64,000 nt of DNA from Manduca sexta (lineage: Eukaryota; Arthropoda; Insecta; Lepidoptera; Sphingidae). The position numbers and the translations under genes were made by a program. Numbering within the stretch: position 1 is the stretch's first letter; each line of letters begins with the position of its first letter. Under the pieces are notes generated by a model, which was not told the origin of the DNA, ran no database searches, and saw only the letters and a list, made by a program, of their open reading frames with translations. This document shows, piece after piece, positions 12,101 to 24,100 of this stretch. Where the stretch lies: positions 4,586,983 to 4,650,982 of the forward strand of contig NC_051138.1 of assembly GCF_014839805.1 (NCBI RefSeq). Direction: 5' to 3'.

Positions 12101-15100
12101 ATATAAATGATGGTCGATACTATAACTCTAGATTAAAATAACCTGTACATAACAATAATAAATAATATGTTCACGTATTGATAGTCATCCATTCTATTCG
12201 CTGATTGTTAATTAATTTTTAGAGGTGCATTTCTAGCACATTGAGATCGCGATACTTATTCTTTAAATTTAAAATTGGTAATGGAAAAAGTTTTCTTTTT
12301 TTTCTAAGAAAAGTTTGTAACTATTATGTAGGTATTCGAGGCGACCACTTATTTTAATGTGATTTAATATATTATTAAATTTCTTGTTTTCACAGTTGCT
12401 TCGGGCCAAAATGCTAGCTCTTCCGGTGTAGCATCAGCTAATAGTGGTAAGATTTGATACTCACGAAATTCATAGGCCTAAAGCCCAAAAGGAGATAAAA
12501 TACAAGCAAGGCAGTTCAAGGATAGTTTCGAAAATCCAGATTTGCTTGATATATTTTCTGAACACATAACAATGCGCTGAAGACATCCACTGCAAGATCA
12601 GTATGCTGGAGTTACTGCCGTAACGGAGAAAATGTAAATAAAAACATTTTATCATATACGTTACTAAAATACGTTGTTTTTTAGTTAATACAAACTACTA
12701 TTGATTGTGTCTTTTCTAAAAACTTAAAAGAATATATTATTATCAACCTAAAAACAATAAAGTTATTCACTTTGATTTCATTTATAGGTGAAGGCAACGC
12801 CTCGGCTTCTTCAGCGGCTTCAGCAGGTAAATACATTAGTATTCGGCAGTATTATGTCTATTCATCACTTTCTTATCAAATGGCTATTGGAAAAAACTAA
12901 ACGCTTCGTAACAGCAAACCTTTTGAGCGCAAAGCGCGAAAATTAGCTAAATTTTATTGTATTATGCTCGAAATTTACTTATATTATTATGTTTTTTATA
13001 CTGTTGGGAGGATAACGAATTATCATATCTTTTAGAAAAAGTATCACCGGGAGTCACGTAATATAGGAGAGATGTTAAAAAAATAAGGTTCAATATAATA
13101 TGATTGATGTATTTATCTCTTGCCAGTAGATATTTTTTTGGGCTTCACTTTACTTAACATCGGATACAATAAAGTCACTTCCCCATATCATTGATAAAAC
13201 AAAATAATAATAAATAATGAAAGTGGATAATACATGATCAACATTTCTTACCTCGGTCTTATTATCACTGACTATTATATTTGTCAAGTCGCCGCTATGC
13301 CAATGATGTACCTATTTTTATAACGACGACAAAACTGCAATTCTGAATTGTTATTGTATTAAATGTATTTATTGCAGAATCCAGTGGCAAAGGCGGAAAA
13401 GCATCGGGTGCAGCCGCATCAAGTGAGTTTTTATTTTATTTTCTATTGTATATCACTGGCAATAATTATTAAAATATATAACTTAAAATTTGTCTTTTAC
13501 CATAAGTAGGGACTCTCTCACATTAATGCAGCTATTCAGTAAATGGTAAAAGATAATAATCTATCTACAAATAACTTCATTATTTTGATAATCGCCGTGT
13601 AAATTATTCCACGTGACATCTTACGTCTTTGACTGTAATCAAATTTAACATATTTTATTATTATATATCTCGCCAGTCAAGCAAGCGGATTATCTGATGT
13701 TGTGTTCTCCACCACTCAAAAATACTCACAATGCCACTGTCCTTCGTATTAAAAACATTGTATTCTGACCATTTTAAATTTGCATTGGACACTGCAAAAT
13801 AATTTATCCAGTGCATGATCATTGATCAGATCATTATGGTCATGGTTTCCTTCGTTAACAATAAAAATAGTCGTTCTTACGCCTTTTGCATATCGACGCG
13901 GCAAACCGCGATAGCGAGGCGTACCTACTCGAAAAGCTAAATATAAGCGAAATTTATCCGTCGACTTCATTTCGCTTTCCTATCCACTGTAATATATCTA
14001 TATAACAAACTGCATTTCTTGAAATTTTCGCCACACTACTTTCTTTTTATGTTTATTCCTATAATTTGGATGCCCCATTAAATGTGATTCGAGTTAATCT
14101 CATATTTCATTAATCATTTTCTCGGTTTCTACCTCCGCCATCATATTTCGTCGCGATTTTTGTCATAAAAGACAAACCACGTCGTTTCTCTCCCATACCG
14201 CGGCGTCCGTGTGAAAAGAGTATCCCGAGTAACTACGATATTATTATGGAAAGAGAGTCAATTACAGGAAATAAAAATAAACAAAATAAAAATAAAAATA
14301 TTATAATATTTTGTGAAAATCTATAAAAGAGTTTGTGATTAAATCGTGTTATGGACATTATTAAATTCCGTAAATACTTTATGTTCAGGTGCTACAACTT
14401 ATGAATCAGGCGGTAGTCCAGAAAGCGAACCGGGAGGCAGCCCAGGCGGTGGACCAGGAAACAGCCCAGGCAATGAACCAGGAAGCAGCCCAAGCAGTGG
14501 GTCAGGAAACAGCCCAGGAGGACAGCCCAGGCAGTGCACCAGGAGGCAGCCCAGGCAGTGAACCAGGAAGCAGCCCAGGCAGTGAACCAGGAAGCAGCCC
14601 AAGCAGTGGATCAGGAAACAGCCCAGGCGGTGAACCAGGAAGCAGCACAGGTAGTGGACCAGAAAGCAGTCCAGGAGGCAGCCCAGGCAGTGAACCAGGA
14701 AGCAGTCCAGGAGGCAGCACAGGCAGTTCACCAGGAAGCAGCCCAGGAAACAGCCCTGGCAGTGCATCAGGAGGCAGCCCAGGTAGTGCACCAGGAAGCA
14801 GCACAGGCAGTGGACCAGAAAGCAGTCCAGGAGGCAGCCCAGGCAGTGAACCAGGAAGCAGCCCAGGCAGTGAACCAGGAAGCAGCCCAAGCAGTGGGTC
14901 AGGAAACAGCCCAGGAGGCAGCCCAGGCAGTGCACCAGGAGGCAGCCCAGGCAGTGAACCAGGAAGCAGCCCAGGCAGTGAACCAGGAAGCAGCCCAAGC
15001 AGTGGGTCAGGAAACAGCACAGGCGGTGAACCAGGAAGCAGCACAGGTAGTGGACCAGAAAGCAGTCCAGGAGGCAGCCCAGGCAGTGAACCAGGAAGCA

Positions 15101-18100
15101 GTCCAGGAGGCAGCACAGGCAGTTCACCAGGAAGCAGCCCAGGAAACAGCCCTGGCAGTCCATCAGGAGGCAGCCCAGGCAGTGCACCAGGAAGCAGCAC
15201 AGGCAGTGGACCAGAAAGCAGTCCAGGAGGCAGCCCAGGCAGTGAACCAGGAAGCAGCCCAGGCAGTGAACCAGGAAGCAGCCCAAGCAGTGGGTCAGGA
15301 AACAGCCCAGGAGGCAGCCCAGGCAGTGCACCAGGAGGCAGCCCAGGCAGTGAACCAGGAAGCAGCCCAGGCAGTGAACCAGGAAGCAGCCCAAGCAGTG
15401 GGTCAGGAAACAGCCCAGGCGGTGAACCAGGAAGCAGCACAGGTAGTGGACCAGAAAGCAGTCCAGGAGGCAGCCCAGGCAGTGAACCAGGAAGCAGTCC
15501 AGGAGGCAGCACAGGCAGTTCACCAGGAAGCAGCCCAGGAAACAGCCCTGGCAGTCCATCAGGAGGCAGCCCAGGCAGTGCACCAGGAAGCAGCACAGGC
15601 AGTGGACCAGAAAGCAGTCCAGGAGGCAGCCCAGGCAGTGAACCAGGAAGCAGCCCAGGCAGTGAACCAGGAAGCAGCCCAAGCAGTGGGTCAGGAAACA
15701 GCCCAGGAGGCAGCCCAGGCAGTGCACCAGGAGGCAGCCCAGGCAGTGAACCAGGAAGCAGCCCAGGCAGTGAACCAGGAAGGAGCCCAAGCAGTGGGTC
15801 AGGAAACAGCCCAGGCGGTGAACCAGGAAGCAGCACAGGTAGTGGACCAGAAAGCAGTCCAGGAGGCAGCCCAGGCAGTGAACCAGGAAGCAGTCCAGGA
15901 GGCAGCACAGGCAGTTCACCAGGAAGCAGCCCAGGAAACAGCCCTGGCAGTGCATCAGGAGGCAGCCCAGGCAGTGCACCAAAAAGCAGCACAGGCAGTG
16001 GACCAGAAAGCAGTCCAGGAGGCAGCCCAGGCAATGAACCAGGAAGTAGCCCAAGCAGTGGGTCAGGTAACAGCCCAGGCGGTGAACCAGGAAGCAGCAC
16101 AGGCAGTGGACCAGGAAGCAGTCCAGGAGGCAGCCCAGGCAGTGAACCAGGAAGCAGCCCAGGCAGTGAACCAGGAAGCAGCCCAGGCAGTGCACCAGAA
16201 AACAGTCCAGGAGGCAAACCAAGTAGCGGATCGGGAGGAAAACCAGGCAGTGGATCGGGAAGCAACCCAGGCAGTGGAACGGAAGGCGGCTCAGGCAGTG
16301 CACCAGGAAGCAGCACAGGCAGTGGACCAGAAAGCAGTCCAGGAGGCAGCCCAGGCAGTGAACCAGGAAGCAGCCCAGGCAGTGAACCAGGAAGCAGCCC
16401 AAGCAGTGGATCAGGAAACAGCCCAGGAGGCAGCCCAGGCAGTGCACCAGGAGGCAGCCCAGGCAGTGAACCAGGAAGCAGCCCAGGCAGTGAACCAGGA
16501 AGCAGCCCAAGCAGTGGGTCAGGAAACAGCCCAGGCGGTGAACCAGGAAGCAGCACAGGTAGTGGACCAGAAAGCAGTCCAGGAGGCAGCCCAGGCAGTG
16601 AACCAGGAAGCAGTCCAGGAGGCAGCACAGGCAGTTCACCAGGAAGCAGCCCAGGAAACAGCCCTGGCAGTCCATCAGGAGGCAGCCCAGGCAGTGCACC
16701 AGGAAGCAGCACAGGCAGTGGACCAGAAAGCAGTCCAGGAGGCAGCCCAGGCAGTGAACCAGGAAGCAGCCCAGGCAGTGAACCAGGAAGCAGCCCAAGC
16801 AGTGGGTCAGGAAACAGCCCAGGAGGCAGCCCAGGCAGTGCACCAGGAGGCAGCCCAGGCAGTGAACCAGGAAGCAGCCCAGGCAGTGAACCAGGAAGCA
16901 GCCCAAGCAGTGGGTCAGGAAACAGCCCAGGAGGCAGCCCAGGCAGTGCACCAGGAGGCAGCCCAGGCAGTGAACCAGGAAGCAGCCCAGGCAGTGAACC
17001 AGGAAGCAGCCCAAGCAGTGGGTCAGGAAACAGCCCAGGCGGTGAACCAGGAAGCAGCACAGGTAGTGGACCAGAAAGCAGTCCAGGAGGCAGCCCAGGC
17101 AGTGAACCAGGAAGCAGTCCAGGAGGCAGCACAGGCAGTTCACCAGGAAGCAGCCCAGGAAACAGCCCTGGCAGTGCATCAGGAGGTAGCCCAGGCGGTG
17201 AACCAGGAAGCAGCACAGGCAGTGGACCAGGAAGCAGTCCAGGAGGCAGCCCAGGCAGTGAACCAGGAAGCAGCCCAGGCAGTGAACCAGGAAGCAGCCC
17301 AGGCAGTGCACCAGAAAACAGTCCAGGAGGCAAACCAAGTAGCGGATCGGGAGGAAAACCAGGCAGTGGATCGGGAAGCAACCCAGGCAGTGGAACGGGA
17401 GGCGGCTCAGGCAGTGGTAGTTCCGCAGCTGCTAGTGGAACAGCAGGTATGAGATTTTATTCTAATATTCTCGTTATTAGGGACTGAAATATTCGAATAC
17501 TTTAAATATTAGGTTTGGGAATTAGAATGTAGTAATCTTGATAAAAATATGTTACTAGGAATAATAAAAATAATTTTAACAAAAAATTAAACCGCCTTCA
17601 AAAACCACTCAAAACCAAAAAAATATTTCACATAACAGTTATATTGGATACCAATATTGGAGTCGGTGCCTAATTAAAATTGCTAGTTAGCTATATTTGT
17701 TGCATAGTCCATCTATGAGCTACATTTCTTTCAAATGAATTAAACGGAGTAAGTTTGCGTTTCTACTAACAAACATACACAGTGAAAGATGTAATACCAA
17801 GCACATGTATGGTGTTTCATCTTTTTTCTTTTCCTCTTTTTTCGGGGCAGGGAGGGTAATATACCCACATTTGACCAGCTATATGTAACAAGGGAAGAAT
17901 TTGGGTAGTGTACAGATCACAAATTTAAATATTTCCTTAAGAGCTTCCATTTGCTGTGCTGCGGCGGTGCGTTCATCTCCGGTGAGGATCTGACTTGCTG
18001 ACTTTGTACGCTGGCAGTACATTATTTTCGTATATTTGTTAGTGTATTTATCTAGCTTAACTAGCAATTTTAATTAGGCACCGACTCCAAAATTGGTATC

Positions 18101-21100
18101 CAATATATAACTGTTATGTGAAATTATTTTTTGGTTTTGACTGGTTTTGAAGGCGGTTTAATTTTTGTTAAAATTATTTTATTTTTGCTTTTGTAATAGT
18201 ATAAAATAGACCGTCTCAATGTCTCGCATAGTCATGTTTCGCTCACGATACGATTATCGCGCTGAGGAGTTACACCTCTGAGTACCACTGAAAAGGGAAA
18301 AGGTGTGATGCTATATATATGTATGTGAGAAGTAGATTTAAGCAAACCTAACGCAAAACACAACTGATATATTTGGCTCACAGTACAACTATCGCGCTAT
18401 GGTGTAACACCTCTGCCTACCTCTGAAAAGGGAAAAGGTGTGATGCTATATATATGTATGTATGTACCCAGTAGAGTCCACTAAACCCAACACAAAAACA
18501 CAACTTATGTGTTTCGCACGCAGTACGACTATCGCGCTGAAATGTTACACCTCTGCCTACCCCTGAAAAGGGGAAAAGGTGTGATGCTATATGTATATAT
18601 ATATGTAAGAAGTAGATTCAAGCAAACCTAACGCAAAAACACAACTGATATATTTTGATCATACTACAACTATCGCGCTGTGGTGTTACATCTCTGCCTT
18701 CCCCTAAAAAGTGGAAAAGGTGTGATGCTATATACATATATGTATGTATGTAAGAAGTAGAGTCAATTAAATAACCCAAAAACACAACTGATATGTTTCA
18801 CACACAGTACGACTATCGCGATGAAATGTCTCCTCTGCCTACCCCTGACACGGGGAAAAGGTGTTACGCTATATGTATAAGTATGTGAGAAGTACAGTCA
18901 ACCAAACTCAATGCAAAAACATAACTAAATACGTCACAGGAAAGCTAAATTCGCGATTTCGTTTTCTTGGACGATATTATTCTAGTTTTTATTTCAAAAC
19001 CAAACTACCGAAGAACTACCGAAAAAATGTATAGGACCAAATCTGGAGAAATTCTTTTTCATAATAAAAAGAATTTTCCAAATCGGTTCATAAATGAGCG
19101 AGTTGTGAGGTAACAAACAAACAAAAAAAATTCACGTCGAATTGATAACCTCCTCCTTGAAGTGCAGCTATTCAGTAAATGGTAAAAGATAATAACTCTA
19201 TCTAAATAACTTCATTATTTTGATAATCGCCGTGTAAATTATCCCACGTGACATCTTACGTCTTTGACTGTAATCAAATTTAACATATTTTATTATTATA
19301 TATCTCGCCAGTCAAGCAAGCGGATTATCTGATGTTGTGTTCTCCACCACTCAAAAATACTCACAATGCCACTGTCCTTCGTATTAAAAACATTGTATTC
19401 TGACCATTTTAAATTTGCATTGACACTGCAAAATAATTTATCCAGTGCATGATCATTGATCAGATCATTATGGTCATGGTTTCCTTCGTTAACAATAAAA
19501 TAGTCGTTCTTACGCCTTTTGCATATCGACGCGGCAAACCGCGATAGCGAGGCGTACCTACTGAAAAGCTAAATATAAGCGAAATTTATCCGTCGACTTC
19601 ATTTCGCTTTCCTATCCACTGTAATATATCTATATAACAAACTGCATTTCTTGAAATTTTCGCCACACTACTTTCTTTTTATGTTTATTCCTATAATTTG
19701 GATGCCCCATTAAATGTGATTCGAGTTAATCTCATATTTCATTAATAATTTTCTCGGTTTCTACCTCCGCCATCATATTTCGTCGCGATTTTTGTCATAA
19801 AAGACAAACCACGTCGTTTCTCTCCCATACCGCGGCGTCCGTGTGAAAAGAGTATCCCGAGTAACTACGATATTATTATGGAAAGAGAGTCAATTACAGG
19901 AAATAAAAATAAAATAAAATAAAAATAAAAATATTATAATATTTTGTGAAAATCTATAAAAGAGTTTGTGATTAAATCGTGTTATGGACATTATTAAATT
20001 CCGTAAATACTTTATGTTCAGGTGCTACAACTTATGAATCAGGCGGTAGTCCAGAAAGCGAACCGGGAGGCAGCCCAGGCGGTGGACCAGGAAACAGCCC
20101 AGGCAATGAACCAGGAAGCAGCCCAAGCAGTGGGTCAGGAAATAGCCAAGGGAGGCAGCCCAGGCAGTGCACCGGAGGCAGCCAGGCAGTGAACCAGGAA
20201 GCAGCCCAGGCAGTGAACCAGGAAGCAGCCCAAGCAGTGGATCAGGAAACAGCCCAGGCGGTGAACCAGGAAGCAGCACAGGTAGTGGACCAGAAAGCAG
20301 TCCAGGAGGCAGCCCAGGCAGTGAACCAGGAAGCAGTCCAGGAGGCAGCACAGGCAGTTCACCAGGAAGCAGCCCAGGAAACAGCCCTGGCAGTGCATCA
20401 GGAGGCAGCCCAGGTAGTGCACCAGGAAGCAGCACAGGCAGTGGACCAGAAAGCAGTCCAGGAGGCAGCCCAGGCAGTGAACCAGGAAGCAGCCCAGGCA
20501 GTGAACCAGGAAGCAGCCCAAGCAGTGGGTCAGGAAACAGCCCAGGAGGCAGCCCAGGCAGTGCACCAGGAGGCAGCCCAGGCAGTGAACCAGGAAGCAG
20601 CCCAGGCAGTGAACCAGGAAGCAGCCCAAGCAGTGGGTCAGGAAACAGCACAGGCGGTGAACCAGGAAGCAGCACAGGTAGTGGACCAGAAAGCAGTCCA
20701 GGAGGCAGCCCAGGCAGTGAACCAGGAAGCAGTCCAGGAGGCAGCACAGGCAGTTCACCAGGAAGCAGCCCAGGAAACAGCCCTGGCAGTCCATCAGGAG
20801 GCAGCCCAGGCAGTGCACCAGGAAGCAGCACAGGCAGTGGACCCAGGAGGCAGCCCAGGCAGTGAACCAGGAAGCAGCCCAGGCAGTGAACCAGGAAGCA
20901 GCCCAAGCAGTGGGTCAGGAAACAGCCCAGGAGGCAGCCCAGGCAGTGCACCAGGAGGCAGCCCAGGCAGTGAACCAGGAAGCAGCCCAGGCAGTGAACC
21001 AGGAAGCAGCCCAAGCAGTGGGTCAGGAAACAGCCCAGGCGGTGAACCAGGAAGCAGCACAGGTAGTGGACCAGAAAGCAGTCCAGGAGGCAGCCCAGGC

Positions 21101-24100
21101 AGTGAACCAGGAAGCAGTCCAGGAGGCAGCACAGGCAGTTCACCAGGAAGCAGCCCAGGAAACAGCCCTGGCAGTCCATCAGGAGGCAGCCCAGGCAGTG
21201 CACCAGGAAGCAGCACAGGCAGTGGACCAGAAAGCAGTCCAGGAGGCAGCCCAGGCAGTGAACCAGGAAGCAGCCCAGGCAGTGAACCAGGAAGCAGCCC
21301 AAGCAGTGGGTCAGGAAACAGCCCAGGAGGCAGCCCAGGCAGTGCACCAGGAGGCAGCCCAGGCAGTGAACCAGGAAGCAGCCCAGGCAGTGAACCAGGA
21401 AGGAGCCCAAGCAGTGGGTCAGGAAACAGCCCAGGCGGTGAACCAGGAAGCAGCACAGGTAGTGGACCAGAAAGCAGTCCAGGAGGCAGCCCAGGCAGTG
21501 AACCAGGAAGCAGTCCAGGAGGCAGCACAGGCAGTTCACCAGGAAGCAGCCCAGGAAACAGCCCTGGCAGTGCATCAGGAGGCAGCCCAGGCAGTGCACC
21601 AAAAAGCAGCACAGGCAGTGGACCAGAAAGCAGTCCAGGAGGCAGCCCAGGCAATGAACCAGGAAGTAGCCCAAGCAGTGGGTCAGGTAACAGCCCAGGC
21701 GGTGAACCAGGAAGCAGCACAGGCAGTGGACCAGGAAGCAGTCCAGGAGGCAGCCCAGGCAGTGAACCAGGAAGCAGCCCAGGCAGTGAACCAGGAAGCA
21801 GCCCAGGCAGTGCACCAGAAAACAGTCCAGGAGGCAAACCAAGTAGCGGATCGGGAGGAAAACCAGGCAGTGGATCGGGAAGCAACCCAGGCAGTGGAAC
21901 GGAAGGCGGCTCAGGCAGTGCACCAGGAAGCAGCACAGGCAGTGGACCAGAAAGCAGTCCAGGAGGCAGCCCAGGCAGTGAACCAGGAAGCAGCCCAGGC
22001 AGTGAACCAGGAAGCAGCCCAAGCAGTGGATCAGGAAACAGCCCAGGAGGCAGCCCAGGCAGTGCACCAGGAGGCAGCCCAGGCAGTGAACCAGGAAGCA
22101 GCCCAGGCAGTGAACCAGGAAGCAGCCCAAGCAGTGGGTCAGGAAACAGCCCAGGAGGCAGCCCAGGCAGTGCACCAGGAGGCAGCCCAGGCAGTGAACC
22201 AGGAAGCAGCCCAGGCAGTGAACCAGGAAGCAGCCCAAGCAGTGGGTCAGGAAACAGCCCAGGCGGTGAACCAGGAAGCAGCACAGGTAGTGGACCAGAA
22301 AGCAGTCCAGGAGGCAGCCCAGGCAGTGAACCAGGAAGCAGTCCAGGAGGCAGCACAGGCAGTTCACCAGGAAGCAGCCCAGGAAACAGCCCTGGCAGTG
22401 CATCAGGAGGCAGCCCAGGCAGTGCACCAAAAAGCAGCACAGGCAGTGGACCAGAAAGCAGTCCAGGAGGCAGCCCAGGCAGTGAACCAGGAAGCAGTCC
22501 AGGAGGCAGCCCAGGCAGTGAACCAGGAAGCAGCCCAGGCAGTGAACCAGGAAGCAGCCCAAGCAGTGGATCAGGAAACAGCCCAGGAGGCAGCCCAGGC
22601 AGTGCACCAGGAGGCAGCCCAGGCAGTGAACCAGGAAGCAGCCCAGGCAGTGAACCAGGAAGCAGCCCAAGCAGTGGGTCAGGAAACAGCCCAGGCGGTG
22701 AACCAGGAAGCAGCACAGGTAGTGGACCAGAAAGCAGTCCAGGAGGCAGCCCAGGCAGTGAACCAGGAAGCAGTCCAGGAGGCAGCACAGGCAGTTCACC
22801 AGGAAGCAGCCCAGGAAACAGCCCTGGCAGTCCATCAGGAGGCAGCCCAGGCAGTGCACCAGGAAGCAGCACAGGCAGTGGACCAGAAAGTAGTCCAGGA
22901 GGCAGCCCAGGCAGTGAACCAGGAAGCAGCCCAGGCAGTGAACCAGGAAGCAGCCCAAGCAGTGGGTCAGGAAACAGCCCAGGAGGCAGCCCAGGCAGTG
23001 CACCAGGAGGCAGCCCAGGCAGTGAACCAGGAAGCAGCCCAGGCAGTGAACCAGGAAGCAGCCCAAGCAGTGGGTCAGGAAACAGCCCAGGAGGCAGCCC
23101 AGGCAGTGCACCAGGAGGCAGCCCAGGCAGTGAACCAGGAAGCAGCCCAGGCAGTGAACCAGGAAGCAGCCCAAGCAGTGGGTCAGGAAACAGCCCAGGC
23201 GGTGAACCAGGAAGCAGCACAGGTAGTGGACCAGAAAGCAGTCCAGGAGGCAGCCCAGGCAGTGAACCAGGAAGCAGTCCAGGAGGCAGCACAGGCAGTT
23301 CACCAGGAAGCAACCCAGGAAACAGCCCTGGCAGTGCATCAGGAGGCAGCCCAGGCGGTGAACCAGGAAGCAGCACAGGCAGTGGACCAGGAAGCAGTCC
23401 AGGAGGCAGCCCAGGCAGTGAACCAGGAAGCAGCCCAGGCAGTGAACCAGGAAGCAGCCCAGGCAGTGCACCAGAAAACAGTCCAGGAGGCAAACCAAGT
23501 AGCGGATCGGGAGGAAAACCAGGCAGTGGATCGGGAAGCAACCCAGGCAGTGGAACGGGAGGCGGCTCAGGCAGTGGTAGTTCCGCAGCTGCTAGTGGAA
23601 CAGCAGGTATGAGATTTTATTCTAATATTCTCGTTATTAGGGACTGAAATATTCGAATACTTTAAATATTAGGTTTGGGAATTAGAATGTAGTAATCTTG
23701 ATAAAAATATGTTACTAGGAATAATAAAAATAATTTTAACAAAAAATTAAACCGCCTTCAAAAACCACTCAAAACCAAAAAAATATTTCACATAACAGTT
23801 ATATTGGATACCAATATTGAGTCGGTGCCTAATTAAAATTGCTAGTTAGCTATATTTGTTGCATAGTCCATCTATGAGCTACATTTCTTTCAAATGAATT
23901 AAACGGAGTAAGTTTGCGTTTCTACTAACAAACATACACAGTGAAAGATGTAATACCAAGCACATGTATGGTGTTTCATCTTTTTCTTTCCTCTTTTTTC
24001 GGGGCAGGGAGGGTAATATACCCACATTTGACCAGCTATATGTAACAAGGGAAGAATTTGGGTAGTGTACAGATCACAAATTTAAATATTTCCTTAAGAG

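Noticed and set aside
13749..13970. 73-codon minus-strand frame repeated at 27009
   Set aside because: Intronic, and the third copy (from about 19388) has indels that break it.
14399..17381. Two antisense frames of about 960-980 codons over giant exon 22
   Set aside because: They mirror the Ser-Pro-Gly repeat, have only repeat-derived Leu/Cys or Leu/Pro composition, lack splice or promoter context and recur over every copy of the repeat.
14389..17446. Collagen-like protein
   Set aside because: Gly is not at every third residue and there is no Gly-X-Y register.
14534..17452. Plus-strand Ala/Val/Gln/Glu frame (972 codons) as the real product
   Set aside because: It does not follow from the phase-1 splice into exon 22, and the short exons 10, 14 and 18 with the same ancestry use the Ser/Gly frame.
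20025..23541. Antisense long frames over exon 23
   Set aside because: Same cause as over exon 22: repeat composition without stops.
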